A stretch of 64,000 nt of DNA from the NCBI GenBank assembly GCA_965223085.1, contig OZ244981.1, positions 1,736,001 to 1,800,000 on the forward strand, read 5' to 3'. The translations under genes were made by a program, and so were the position numbers. Below the pieces are notes generated by a model. That model saw only the letters and a list, made by a program, of their open reading frames with translations. It did not search any database and was not told the origin of the DNA. The stretch comes from CBDCVO01 sp965223085 (GTDB taxonomy: Bacteria > Pseudomonadota > Gammaproteobacteria > Ga0077536). Numbering within the stretch: position 1 is the stretch's first letter; every line of letters begins with the position of its first letter. Of this stretch, positions 33,855 through 42,662 are shown one piece after another.

Positions 33855-34886
33855 ATGAAAATCGATAGTTTTATGGCGCCTTCGGTACCCGCGACCATGC
33901 AATCGCGAGCACAGAACTTAGAAGCACAGGGTTTTGATGCTGTGTGGACATACGAGGCGCAACACGATGCTTTTCTGCCGCTCGCATATGCAGCGGCAGC
34001 GACGCACAAGCTCGAGATCGGAACGAATATTGCGGTGGCGTTTGCGCGCTCCCCTTTTTCCATGGCCCAAATTGCCTGGGACCTGCAAGCGTATTCTGGT
34101 GGCCGCTTTCACCTCGGGCTTGGTACCCAAGTAAGGCCGCATGTAGAAAGACGTTTTTCAATGCCATTCGATCAGCCCGCCGCGCGGATAACGGACTACG
34201 TCCGCTGCGTGCGCGCGATTTGGGATACGTTTCAAAGCGGGACCCGTCCGAACTACACAGGACCCTTTTATCAGTTTCGCCTTATTAACCCGTTCTTCAA
34301 TCCGGGACCACTTACGCATCCCGACATCCCGATTTACCTGGCCGGCGTTAATCCGCGCATGTGCCGTGCGGCTGGCGAAGTCGCGGACGGTTTTCACGTG
34401 CACCCATTTCACTCCGCCGGTTATTTGCGCGAGGTCGTTTGTCCGGCCCTCGAAGCCGGCGTACGAGCTACTAACCGTACGCTAGCAGATGTGACGCTTT
34501 ATTCGCCTATATTCGTGGTAACCGGCGATACCCAAGCGCAAGTCGATAAAATGGCACGCGCGGTGCGCGAACAGATCGCATTCTACGGTTCGACCCCCAG
34601 CTATCGCGCCATGTTGGAATACCATGACTATGGGGACCTGGGGAAAAAACTCCATGATTTGATGCGGCAAGGTGATGTCGCCGCGATGACAGAAGCAATT
34701 CCGGATGATTTGCTCGATAAAGTCGCTATCATTGCGACGCCTGACGAAATCGGCCCTCGCATCCGTGATCGTTACGATGGTTTGCTGCAGCGCGTGTCGC
34801 TATACGATACCGGCACTATGGGGCTCGACGATAGTCTCGATGATGCTCGCTGGCGTCGCGTAATCGACGCGGTGCGAAGTCCGTAG
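33855..34886 (+). CDS. LLM-class flavin/F420-dependent oxidoreductase
   Basis: A 343-residue luciferase-like TIM-barrel oxidoreductase. It starts with MKIDSFMAPSVPATMQSRAQ, has LEIGTNIAVAFARSPFSMAQ (the conserved strand and cofactor loop) and GGRFHLGLGTQVRPHVERR, and ends with the DPE-like DEIGPRIRDRYDGL. The arrangement fits the TIGR03617-type F420-dependent subfamily. Whether this organism makes F420 cannot be told, so FMN is possible. Such enzymes act on alkanes, ketones or aldehydes. The MFS transporter 78 bp downstream is on the same strand and may export or import the substrate. Confidence 0.85.
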   Translation: MKIDSFMAPSVPATMQSRAQNLEAQGFDAVWTYEAQHDAFLPLAYAAAATHKLEIGTNIAVAFARSPFSMAQIAWDLQAYSGGRFHLGLGTQVRPHVERRFSMPFDQPAARITDYVRCVRAIWDTFQSGTRPNYTGPFYQFRLINPFFNPGPLTHPDIPIYLAGVNPRMCRAAGEVADGFHVHPFHSAGYLREVVCPALEAGVRATNRTLADVTLYSPIFVVTGDTQAQVDKMARAVREQIAFYGSTPSYRAMLEYHDYGDLGKKLHDLMRQGDVAAMTEAIPDDLLDKVAIIATPDEIGPRIRDRYDGLLQRVSLYDTGTMGLDDSLDDARWRRVIDAVRSP

Positions 34887-34964
34887 CAGCTGACCGCTGT
34901 TCAGAATAGCTCGACGCCGAAGCCGCTCTCGCCCGCATCGAGCGGCGTCGGGCATGAGTAATTG

Positions 34965-36209
34965 ATGCGCTCGAGTACCCGTCCGGTGACTTCAATACCA
35001 TCACACAATTCGCAAGAGATCGATGAATCGACAGTGCGCTCGATCGTGATGCTGTTGTCTATCGCGGCGTTCATTACGATCGCAGCGATGCGCATAACCG
35101 ATCCCCTACTACCGATCGTGGCGACAGATTTTGGCATCAGTATTGGTGCGGTCGGTGCGATCGTGACGGCCTACGCCTTGCCATATGGTGTTTTTCAGTT
35201 GATCTACGGACCGCTAGGCGAGCGCGTCGGTAAGATCTTAGTAATAAAGGCGACTTTGGCCGCGAGCGCGTTGTTTACAGCGGCGTGTGCCTATGCGCCT
35301 GATATTGACGTACTGATCGGTATGCGGTTTTTGAGTGGTTGCGCGGGTGCCGGCATAGTACCGTTATCGCTGGCATTTATCGCTGACAATGTTCCTTACG
35401 CGCGGCGCCAGGCGGCTGTCGGGCGCTATCTCACTGGCCTGACTTTAGGCGGAATTTTGGGCGGCAGCTTGGGTGGTGCGATGGGTGAATTTTTCGGCTG
35501 GCGTCCGGTGTTCGTACTATTCGGTGCAACCGGGTTTTTGATCGCGATCGTGCTATGGATTCGAACGCGGCAGCTACCGGATCCTGTGACCGCCGATGGC
35601 AAGGCGTATTGGAGCACGGCGTGGAGACCTTACCTGGTACTTCTTCGCACTCCTACTTCGCGCGCGGTGATGCTGATGTCTTTGCTGGAGGGTTGCTTGT
35701 TTTTCGGGAGCTTCGCTTTTATCGGCGCCTTTATCAAAGTAACTTTCGATTTAAGCTATATTCTCATCGGCTTGATATTGGCTGGTTTCGGTACCGGCGG
35801 CTTAATCTACAGCGCGACGGTCCGCTGGTTACTCGCAACCTTCGGCGAACGCGGAATGATACTGCTCGGCGGCACGGTGGTGGTCGCAACGCTGCTCGCT
35901 CTGGCGAAGATTAGTATTTGGTGGTGGTGTATCCCGGTGCTGCTAGTGGCGGGTTTGGGTTTCTACGTGATGCACGCGACAGTACAGAATTTGGCGACCG
36001 AACTCGCGCCGCGCTCACGTGGGATCGCGGTGTCACTGTTTGCGTTTTTCGTATTCATGGGGCAGGGTATCGGTGCCGCAGTGCACGGAGCAATTATCGA
36101 TCGATTCGGCTATTCAGCGGCATTTTTATGCAGCGCCATCGGGATTGCCGTACTGGTGTTTTGGTTTCAATCTTGGGTCGCGCGGATCCACGCAGCACGC
36201 GATCACTAG
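34965..36209 (+). CDS. MFS transporter
   Basis: A 414-residue inner-membrane protein with about 12 hydrophobic helices from residue 28 onward. Between helices 2 and 3 is the MFS loop motif as GPLGERVGKILV, and helix 4-5 has LSGCAGAGIVPLSLAFIADNVP with the drug-efflux-like pattern. The N-terminal 27 residues are polar. A later start at about residue 29 (GTG ATG at 35047) would also give a complete first helix. The closest general type is the multidrug/sugar-efflux group (AraJ/YcaD-like). Substrate unknown. Confidence 0.87.
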   Translation: MRSSTRPVTSIPSHNSQEIDESTVRSIVMLLSIAAFITIAAMRITDPLLPIVATDFGISIGAVGAIVTAYALPYGVFQLIYGPLGERVGKILVIKATLAASALFTAACAYAPDIDVLIGMRFLSGCAGAGIVPLSLAFIADNVPYARRQAAVGRYLTGLTLGGILGGSLGGAMGEFFGWRPVFVLFGATGFLIAIVLWIRTRQLPDPVTADGKAYWSTAWRPYLVLLRTPTSRAVMLMSLLEGCLFFGSFAFIGAFIKVTFDLSYILIGLILAGFGTGGLIYSATVRWLLATFGERGMILLGGTVVVATLLALAKISIWWWCIPVLLVAGLGFYVMHATVQNLATELAPRSRGIAVSLFAFFVFMGQGIGAAVHGAIIDRFGYSAAFLCSAIGIAVLVFWFQSWVARIHAARDH

Positions 36210-36370
36210 CAGTCTGTCGGACTTAGGGTTCCGTGGCGAGGCGGGTAATTACGCGAAGCCATTTTGCTGGGATTTTGAGGCGCTGAGTTGTGCTATGCAA
36301 CGAGAAATCGTGGGAATAGGGGCCGCTTAAGTGCCGCCGCTGTCGGGTCGTCCCAAGTCCGACGGACTGC
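36210..36370. mobile_element. MITE-like element with about 18-bp terminal inverted repeats
   Basis: The left end reads CAGTCTGTCGGACTTAGGG and the right end is the inverse of CAGTCCGTCGGACTTGGG, with only two differences. The 160-bp interior has no complete transposase. The size, TIRs and lack of coding fit a non-autonomous miniature element mobilised by a transposase elsewhere. No direct target duplication is obvious at the flanks. It begins right after the MFS stop codon and touches the next repeat copy. Confidence 0.75.
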
Positions 36371-36496
36371 CCGGATATTGCACGAGTCGCTCGCTGCGCT
36401 TGCGCCATTTGGTTGATGTAAGATGATTTTTCATCCGATGGTAGTGCATCGGAAAATGCAATTGGTGATCCGCGGTCCTCACGCAATATCCGGACT
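36371..36496. repeat. Dispersed palindromic repeat, copy C with both arms
   Basis: The left arm CCGGATATTGCACGAG and the right arm CGCAATATCCGGACTAG are inverted repeats that bound 126 bp. The right side carries the family word ATCCGCGGTCCTC shared with copies A and B. The middle (a hairpin of GATGGTAGTGCATC type) differs from the other copies. Confidence 0.8.
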
Positions 36497-36505
36497 AGAT
36501 CGCCT

Positions 36506-36520
36506 TGGCAATCGTGTTGC
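36506..36520 (+). promoter_or_regulatory. Weakly supported sigma-54-like motif before ttcA
   Basis: TGGCAA, five bases, TTGC fits the RpoN spacing with one mismatch and lies about 90 bp before the ttcA start. One such match is expected by chance in tens of kilobases, and ttcA is not known to use sigma-54, so this is listed with low weight. Confidence 0.2.
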
Positions 36521-36609
36521 GAATTTGTCGGGATGTATCCTAAAGGCTCGTCACGTGTCTCTACGAAGCTTGGCCCGTTCTCAAAAATTTATGTCGATTT
36601 GAACCCACG

Positions 36610-37479
36610 ATGAATAATTGTCAGGCGCCAAGTTTACCGATGGCACAACGCACGCGACACGAGTTCGCCAAACTGCAACAGAAGTTACGGCGACAGGTTG
36701 GGAAAGCGATAGGCGACTACAACATGATCGAGCAAGGCGATCGCGTGATGGTCTGCCTATCAGGTGGCAAGGATTCCTTCACGATGTTGGATATTTTGCT
36801 CGGCTTGCAGCAGAAGGCGCCCGTTAACTTCAGCCTTGTCGCGGTTAATCTCAATCAAAAACAACCCGGTTTCCCTGCCGATGTACTGCCAAACTATTTG
36901 CGGTCATTGGGCGTCGACTTCCATATTTTGGAGCAAGACACCTATAGCATTGTGAAGCGCGTGATCCCTGCCGCGAAAACAATGTGCGGCCTATGTTCAC
37001 GCCTGCGGCGCGGGATCTTATATACGTTTGCGCGCGAGAACGGTTTTTCGCGAGTCGCGCTCGGCCATCATCGTGACGATCTTGTCGAAACTTTATTCTT
37101 GAACATGTTTTTTGGTTCGCGGCTTAAAGCCATGCCGCCGAAATTACGCAGTGACGATGGCACTAACGTCGTAATCCGCCCGTTGGCTTATTGTCGCGAA
37201 ACAGATATCGCACGTTATGCAGCGGCAAAAGAATTTCCCATTATTCCTTGCGACTTATGCGGTAGTCAGGGACATTTGCAACGTGCCCGTGTCAAGAAGA
37301 TGTTGGCGCAATGGGAACGAGAACAACCAGGACGGGTCGACAATATTTTCCGATCCCTGCAAAACGTTTCTCCTTCTCAGCTCGCCGATCAGTCTATTTT
37401 TGATTTCCGCACTCTAGGCTCACGAGATGCGATCACGGAGACGAGGGCGAGTGCGTGGCTGCGAGACAATCGGGGGTAA
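36610..37479 (+). CDS. ttcA: tRNA 2-thiocytidine(32) synthetase TtcA
   Basis: TtcA thiolates cytidine 32 in several tRNAs using ATP and a 4Fe-4S cluster. The 289-residue protein has the PP-loop SGGKDS (about residues 52-57), the cluster and thiolation cysteines in MCGLCSRLRRG (CX2C), the HHRDDLVET segment and a further CX2C in PCDLCGSQG, plus RVKKMLAQWE near the end. All are TtcA-specific. The ATG follows a region with a weak sigma-54-like motif. The gene is single, convergent with fadD. Confidence 0.96.
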   Translation: MNNCQAPSLPMAQRTRHEFAKLQQKLRRQVGKAIGDYNMIEQGDRVMVCLSGGKDSFTMLDILLGLQQKAPVNFSLVAVNLNQKQPGFPADVLPNYLRSLGVDFHILEQDTYSIVKRVIPAAKTMCGLCSRLRRGILYTFARENGFSRVALGHHRDDLVETLFLNMFFGSRLKAMPPKLRSDDGTNVVIRPLAYCRETDIARYAAAKEFPIIPCDLCGSQGHLQRARVKKMLAQWEREQPGRVDNIFRSLQNVSPSQLADQSIFDFRTLGSRDAITETRASAWLRDNRG

Positions 37480-37547
37480 TCATCTCTCGAGAAAGCGATG
37501 CGATATTCGTATGCTCTAGATTACACAAGTAGCTCTGCGGGTGTCCC

Positions 37548-39203
37548 TCAGGCGCTTTTCCGCGATGCTTCTTCGCCTGCTGTCAATTCACCTAATACTT
37601 GAGTTCGCACTTCGCGCCGCAAAATTTTGCCGACATTGCTTTTTGGCAGGCTGTCGACAATTTTCACTATTTGGGGAATTTTGTAAGCTGCGAGGTGTGC
37701 GCGGCAATGCTGTAGAACCATGTCCTCGCTAAGCGAGTCGTCACTAACCACGATGCACAAAACGACGGCTTCGCCGCTTTTCTGGTCTGGGATACCGATT
37801 GCCGCAACTTCGGCAATACCGTTTAGTTGTGCGACTACTTCTTCGATTTCGTTGGGAAATACATTGAACCCAGACACCAGGATCATGTCTTTTTTTCGAT
37901 CAACGATCTTGATGGAGCCGTTCGCCTGAGCGACACCAATATCGCCGGTTTTCAACCACCCGTCGGTGGTCAGCGTTGCCGCAGTTTCTGCTGGTTTCTG
38001 CCAATAACCTTGCATGATTTGCGGACCTCGGAGCCAAATTTCACCGCGCTCGCCGAGGTCCACAGGTTCGCCATTATCATCGACGATCACATAATCGGTG
38101 TCCGACAATGTCTGGCCGATGGTTCCCGTAAAGCCGTTTTGCTCAGGTTTGTTTATGCACGCTGCGCCCGAGGATTCTGTTAATCCGTAGCCTTCGGCAA
38201 TCCAGTGGCCGGTCGCGGCGTGCCACGCTTCCGCAACAGCGCGCTGAATGGCGGTTCCGCCCCCGCCGGCGAAACGCAAATTCGAAAAATCAATTTCGCC
38301 GAAATCGTCATGACTGAGCAAGGTCGCATACAGCGTATTTACACCGGTAATGCAGGTTGGTCGTACGCGTTTCAGTTCTCTCACAAAATAGTCGCTATCA
38401 CGAGGGTTAGTAATGAAATAATTTAGACCACCAATGCTGGCAAAGCTCAAACAATTCACGGTGAGCGCGAAAATGTGGTAGAGCGGCAGGGCGGTAATGA
38501 CGATTTCTTCTCCAGGCTTCGGCGTGTCACCAAAGAAGTCAACGATCTGAGTTACCTGTGATACCACATTGCGATTAGACAACATGGCACCTTTCGGTGT
38601 GCCCGTCGTGCCACCGGTATATTGTAAGAATGCGAGGTCTGTGGCAGTGCGACGCGGAGGTGAAAAATTGAGTTGCCCAGCTCCGCGCAGTGCGGACTTT
38701 AGCGCTACGGTCTCTGCTGGTATGGGCGCCCGGCGGCCGAAGCGTCGATAGTTTGCCCAGGCGAAAACGCGGGCTCTTGGCCAGGGAAAGAGATCGGAAA
38801 TCGATGTCGTGACTATCGTGTCAACGGCTGTACCTGCAAGTACGTCACAGGCGTTGGTGGCAAACTTGTCGAGTACTATGATAATCCGTGCGCCAGAGTC
38901 TGTGAGCTGGATGCGAAGTTCGCGGCCCGTATAGAGAGGATTGATATTGACGACGATGCCCCCCGCCTTCAATACGCCCAATACTGCAATCGGGTATTGC
39001 AGGCAATTCGGCATCATTATTGCGACGCGTTCGTTTTCTCGTAAGCACAGACGCTGCTGGAGGTATGCCGCCAACGCGTTCGTATAGGCTGCGACTTCGG
39101 CGAAATTCACATAGCAACCGAAGTTGCCGAAGGCCGGGCGCGCAGCATACTTCTCGCAGGCGCGCTCGATGAGCTCAACGACGGTTAGCGGGTAGGGGTT
39201 CAC
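37548..39203 (-). CDS. fadD: Long-chain fatty acid-CoA ligase
   Basis: A 551-residue acyl-CoA synthetase that activates fatty acids via acyl-adenylate before beta-oxidation. It has YTGGTTGTPKGAMLSNRN (the ATP/AMP P-loop), the adenylate-binding EGYGLTESSG, the acyl-CoA synthetase signature DGWLKTGDIG with RKKDMILVSGFNVFPNEIEE, and the C-terminal catalytic Lys in PKSNVGKILRRE. Length and sequence follow E. coli FadD closely, so long-chain specificity is likely. No membrane segment is seen; FadD is peripheral. It lies head-to-head with the ABC exporter gene. Confidence 0.94.
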   Translation of the reverse strand: MNPYPLTVVELIERACEKYAARPAFGNFGCYVNFAEVAAYTNALAAYLQQRLCLRENERVAIMMPNCLQYPIAVLGVLKAGGIVVNINPLYTGRELRIQLTDSGARIIIVLDKFATNACDVLAGTAVDTIVTTSISDLFPWPRARVFAWANYRRFGRRAPIPAETVALKSALRGAGQLNFSPPRRTATDLAFLQYTGGTTGTPKGAMLSNRNVVSQVTQIVDFFGDTPKPGEEIVITALPLYHIFALTVNCLSFASIGGLNYFITNPRDSDYFVRELKRVRPTCITGVNTLYATLLSHDDFGEIDFSNLRFAGGGGTAIQRAVAEAWHAATGHWIAEGYGLTESSGAACINKPEQNGFTGTIGQTLSDTDYVIVDDNGEPVDLGERGEIWLRGPQIMQGYWQKPAETAATLTTDGWLKTGDIGVAQANGSIKIVDRKKDMILVSGFNVFPNEIEEVVAQLNGIAEVAAIGIPDQKSGEAVVLCIVVSDDSLSEDMVLQHCRAHLAAYKIPQIVKIVDSLPKSNVGKILRREVRTQVLGELTAGEEASRKSA

Positions 39204-39377
39204 AACGTAAGTGGGGAAATGGCGATTTTTTTAGTTTATCCGTGGGCACATGTAGGCATGTGAATCGATAAATATGATTATGGCAGAAGTCACATCAACG
39301 CGCTGCTATTTGTATTCCCGGCGTTTTAGCCGCTCGGTAGTTCATATCATTTGACCTCTGATGGCGAGCTTTTTGTA

Positions 39378-41246
39378 ATGGAAACATCCATGCCTTCGGG
39401 GTTACCCGTGGAGAACAATACAACGGCAGATCAGGCTCGAGGCTTTACCAACTCGGCGTCCCCGTCACCGGCGGAAATCACCTGGCAGGATATCTGCGCA
39501 CTGGCGGTACGCCACAAGAAGCGACTCGTTATTGCCAATGTTACGGCTTTCGTGGCGGCTTTACTCAGCATTCCCGTGCCGTTGATGATGCCGTTGTTAG
39601 TTGACGAAATTTTGCTCGACAAACCCGCCTGGATATTGCGCACGCTTGACAAATTCCTTCCTGGCGGGTGGCACAATGCGGTCGCGTACATTCTCACCGT
39701 TTTCTTGTTCACCGTCGTGTTACGCCTCGCGTCGCTGGGCCTGCAGGTTATTCAGGGGCGCCATTTTGCGCTCGTCTCGAAAGACATTATTTTTCACTTA
39801 CGCCGTAGACTCATCGAACGCCTGCGCAGTGTTTCGATGAAGGAATACGAAACGTTGGGTGGGGGCACGGTCGCCTCACATCTCGTCGTCGACCTTAACA
39901 CCATCGACCAATTTGTCGGCGACACCGTCAGTCGCCTCATCATGGCGATCTTGACGCTCCTGGGCGCGGCGGCGGTGTTGCTCTGGATGCACTGGCCACT
40001 CGCGGTGTTTTTGCTCCTCCTCAATCCTGTCGTGGTGTATTTTTCGGTGCTCGTTTCCAAGCGAGTAAAAGAGCTTAAACGCCGTGAAAACCACGCATTG
40101 CAGGTATTTCAGGAATGCATTACCGAAACCTTGGATGCGATTCATCAAATCCGCGCGAGCAATCGCGAGCAACATTATTTAGCCCGCGTTGTCGCGCAAG
40201 CGCGCGATATTTATACCCATGCCGCGGCCTTCGCGTGGCAAAGCGACGCAGCCAATCGTTTTGCGTTTACCGTGTTCTTATTGGGGATCGATTTATTTCG
40301 TGGCGTGGCGATGCTAATGGTCGTTTTTTCCGATTTATCGGTTGGTCAAATGATCGCAGTGTTCGGTTATCTGTGGTACATGTTAGCGCCGGTTGAAACC
40401 ATCATTTCGCTGCAGTACGCGTGGCAAGCTTCGGTGGCCGCGCTTGAACGCGTCAATTCGCTGATTCATCTCGCCGATGAGCCGAATTATCCGGAGCGCT
40501 TCAACCCGTTCGCGCAGGCGCGAACGAACGCGTTGTCATTGCGTGGGATCCGATTTCGTTATGACGACGGCCCGCTCATTCTCGACGACGTTCATCTCGA
40601 TATCGGGGCCGGTGAATCCGTCGCCATCGTCGGTGCCAGTGGTGGCGGGAAATCAACGCTCGCGCAAATAATTCTCGGGCTCTATCAACCGGAGGCCGGC
40701 GAAGTTTTGATCGACGGTGTGTCAGTGTGCCAGATCGGTCTCACCCGGGTGCGCCGCCACGTGGGCATCGTAATGCAGCACCCGGCCTTGCTGAACGCTA
40801 GCGTACGCGAGAATCTGAGTTTCGGCGTGGCGCATTCTGAGCGGTGCTTATGGGAAGCTTTGGAAGTCGCGCAATTAGCGGATTTCATTGCAGATTCTGA
40901 AGCCGGACTCGACACGACTATCGGTCGCACTGGAGTACGGCTATCGGGAGGCCAAAGACAGCGCTTGGCGATCGCCCGCATGTTGTTGGCTGATCCAAAC
41001 ATTGTGATTATAGATGAGGCGACCTCTGCGCTCGATATAGAAACGGAACGTCGAGTGCATGCGGCGTTGAGTCAATACTTAACCGCACGGACGATGATGA
41101 TCATCGCGCATCGATTCTCCGCAATTAAGGCCGCCGCGCGCGTTTACGTCTTCGATGGCGGACGAATCGTAGAATATGGCACTCACGAAGCGCTAATCGC
41201 AACAACAGGTTACTATCAGCGCCTTTATGGTGGGTCGAAAAAATGA
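39378..41246 (+). CDS. ABC exporter half-transporter (MsbA/multidrug type)
   Basis: A 622-residue fused permease-ATPase. The first half has about six membrane helices (residues 50-345); the second is the nucleotide-binding domain with Walker A GASGGGKS, Q-loop MQHPALL, signature LSGGQRQRLAIARM, Walker B IVIIDEATSALD and the switch His in IIAHRFS. It works as a homodimer, exporting lipid, drug or peptide from the inner leaflet. Residues 1-40 are a polar tail. The ATG is preferred over a TTG nine codons upstream. It is divergent from fadD, which does not identify its cargo. Confidence 0.92.
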   Translation: METSMPSGLPVENNTTADQARGFTNSASPSPAEITWQDICALAVRHKKRLVIANVTAFVAALLSIPVPLMMPLLVDEILLDKPAWILRTLDKFLPGGWHNAVAYILTVFLFTVVLRLASLGLQVIQGRHFALVSKDIIFHLRRRLIERLRSVSMKEYETLGGGTVASHLVVDLNTIDQFVGDTVSRLIMAILTLLGAAAVLLWMHWPLAVFLLLLNPVVVYFSVLVSKRVKELKRRENHALQVFQECITETLDAIHQIRASNREQHYLARVVAQARDIYTHAAAFAWQSDAANRFAFTVFLLGIDLFRGVAMLMVVFSDLSVGQMIAVFGYLWYMLAPVETIISLQYAWQASVAALERVNSLIHLADEPNYPERFNPFAQARTNALSLRGIRFRYDDGPLILDDVHLDIGAGESVAIVGASGGGKSTLAQIILGLYQPEAGEVLIDGVSVCQIGLTRVRRHVGIVMQHPALLNASVRENLSFGVAHSERCLWEALEVAQLADFIADSEAGLDTTIGRTGVRLSGGQRQRLAIARMLLADPNIVIIDEATSALDIETERRVHAALSQYLTARTMMIIAHRFSAIKAAARVYVFDGGRIVEYGTHEALIATTGYYQRLYGGSKK

Positions 41247-41512
41247 GTCTCGTGTTTCGAGCTTAGGGTTTCTGCATATTTTATTGTTACATGAGTATTC
41301 ATTGTGCATGCTGTAAACTAAGCGTGCTGCCCACCTTGGGGCACGAAATTACGTAAATTTAAGAAAACGCGGCCACAAATCTGCGCATCGACGCCCACGC
41401 AGTAGCGAACCGATGCGGTTCGATCTAACGCGCGCAGATGTTTGCGATCGCGACTTGCGGCACCGCTGAGATAGCGACGCCCAAATTCACAAGAATTATC
41501 GGAGGGTTGGAA

Positions 41513-42556
41513 ATGGCTATCAATATTATAGATATGATTCAGGGAGTTGTGGGCCCGCAAATCGTTTCTCGGATCGGTTCATTGCTCGGCGAAAAGGAGC
41601 AAAATGCGGGTTCTGCGATCGGACACGCAGTGCCAGCCATCTTGGGTGGGTTGATCAACAAGGGATCTAACGCGGGTGGTGCGGGTGAGCTGTTTAATCA
41701 ACTCAATGACTATGACGACGGTATTCTCGACAATCTTAGCGGTGCTCTTTCAGGCGGCGGTCACACGTCGTTGATCGATATGGGCATGAAGTTAATCGGC
41801 TCCTTGTTTGGATCTCGACAAAACTCTTTAATCGGATCGTTGGCAAAAATGGCGGGTATCGGCCAAGGTTCCGCGGGTTCCCTGTTGGGTCTCTTGGTAC
41901 CGATCGTCATGGGCATGCTGCGCAAGCAGACGCGGGCGCAGAATCTCGATGCCGGTGGCCTGTCTCGTTTACTGATGGACCAGAAAGAACACGTCGCGCG
42001 CGCATTACCGACGGAGCTCGCTCAGAGCGCCGGTTTAGGCGACTTACTGGGCGATGGGGCTGAGGCAGCGCGAACGGCTGCCACCGCGGTCGAGCATACC
42101 ACCCACGCCGCCGCGCGTGAGTCTAAGAGCTTGTTTGGAAAATTGTTGCCGTTGATCGCCTTACTGGCCCTCGCGTGGTTGGCGTGGCAATTCTTTGGTA
42201 GCTCTACACGCGCTCCCGAGCAAGCAGTCGAAAGCAGTGCCGCTGCGATCAATGAAATTGGTGGTACCTTGACCAATACCTTGGGCGATTTGACTGCGAC
42301 GCTTAGCGGTATTCATGACGTCTCATCTGCAGAAGCGGCCGTTTCTACAATCAAAGGTGCGGCGTCGACAATCGATGGCCTGGGTTTGAATAATTTGTCG
42401 AGTTCTGCGGTGCAAGCGCTCTCAGGTAGTGTGGGACCGCTGGTCGCCAAACTCACCAGTGCGCTTGATACGGTTTATGCGGTACCCGGCGTTGAAAGTA
42501 TTCTCAAACCCCTGTTGGATCCAATCGTACGCCAGCTAATGGCATTTGTGAGCTAA
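41513..42556 (+). CDS. DUF937-domain protein with a membrane segment
   Basis: A 347-residue protein. Residues 1-165 form a Gly/Leu-rich DUF937-type domain (INIIDMIQGVVGPQIVSRIG, AVPAILGGLINKGS), related to YidB-like proteins. A single hydrophobic helix lies at about 206-225, and the C-terminal 120 residues are a Ser/Ala/Thr-rich region of amphipathic helices. Predicted inner-membrane protein with the C-terminus outside. GGAGGG precedes the ATG by seven bases, deciding the start over 25 upstream in-frame codons. Function unknown. Confidence 0.8.
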   Translation: MAINIIDMIQGVVGPQIVSRIGSLLGEKEQNAGSAIGHAVPAILGGLINKGSNAGGAGELFNQLNDYDDGILDNLSGALSGGGHTSLIDMGMKLIGSLFGSRQNSLIGSLAKMAGIGQGSAGSLLGLLVPIVMGMLRKQTRAQNLDAGGLSRLLMDQKEHVARALPTELAQSAGLGDLLGDGAEAARTAATAVEHTTHAAARESKSLFGKLLPLIALLALAWLAWQFFGSSTRAPEQAVESSAAAINEIGGTLTNTLGDLTATLSGIHDVSSAEAAVSTIKGAASTIDGLGLNNLSSSAVQALSGSVGPLVAKLTSALDTVYAVPGVESILKPLLDPIVRQLMAFVS

Positions 42557-42577
42557 TCACGCCTCATATCTGACCGC

Positions 42578-42609
42578 CGTGCACTTACGGGGTGACTCGC
42601 AAGTGCACG
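42578..42609. terminator. Stem-loop between convergent DUF937 and rep genes
   Basis: CGTGCACTT and AAGTGCACG form a perfect nine-pair stem with a 14-base loop. It lies between two stop codons and could end transcription from either side, but has no T tract. Confidence 0.45.
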
Positions 42610-42662
42610 CAGTTATATCAAGGCGATCGCTACACGCCACGACGTCGCGCTGTGGCCTGCGC

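Noticed and set aside
33459..33902. 147-codon minus-strand frame between the cNMP-binding gene and the LLM gene
   Set aside because: Low-complexity basic sequence, overlaps the LLM start, and no family match.
34901..35137. Minus-strand frame of 78 codons at the start of the MFS gene with a protein-like end (GIEVTGRVLERINYSCP)
   Set aside because: It overlaps the 5' part of the MFS gene, has no ribosome site and no recognised family. It might be a degraded PilZ-like fragment but cannot be supported.
42578..42609. Strong stem-loop as a possible riboswitch or attC-like site
   Set aside because: It sits between convergent stop codons, so a bidirectional terminator is the simplest reading; no integron features are present.
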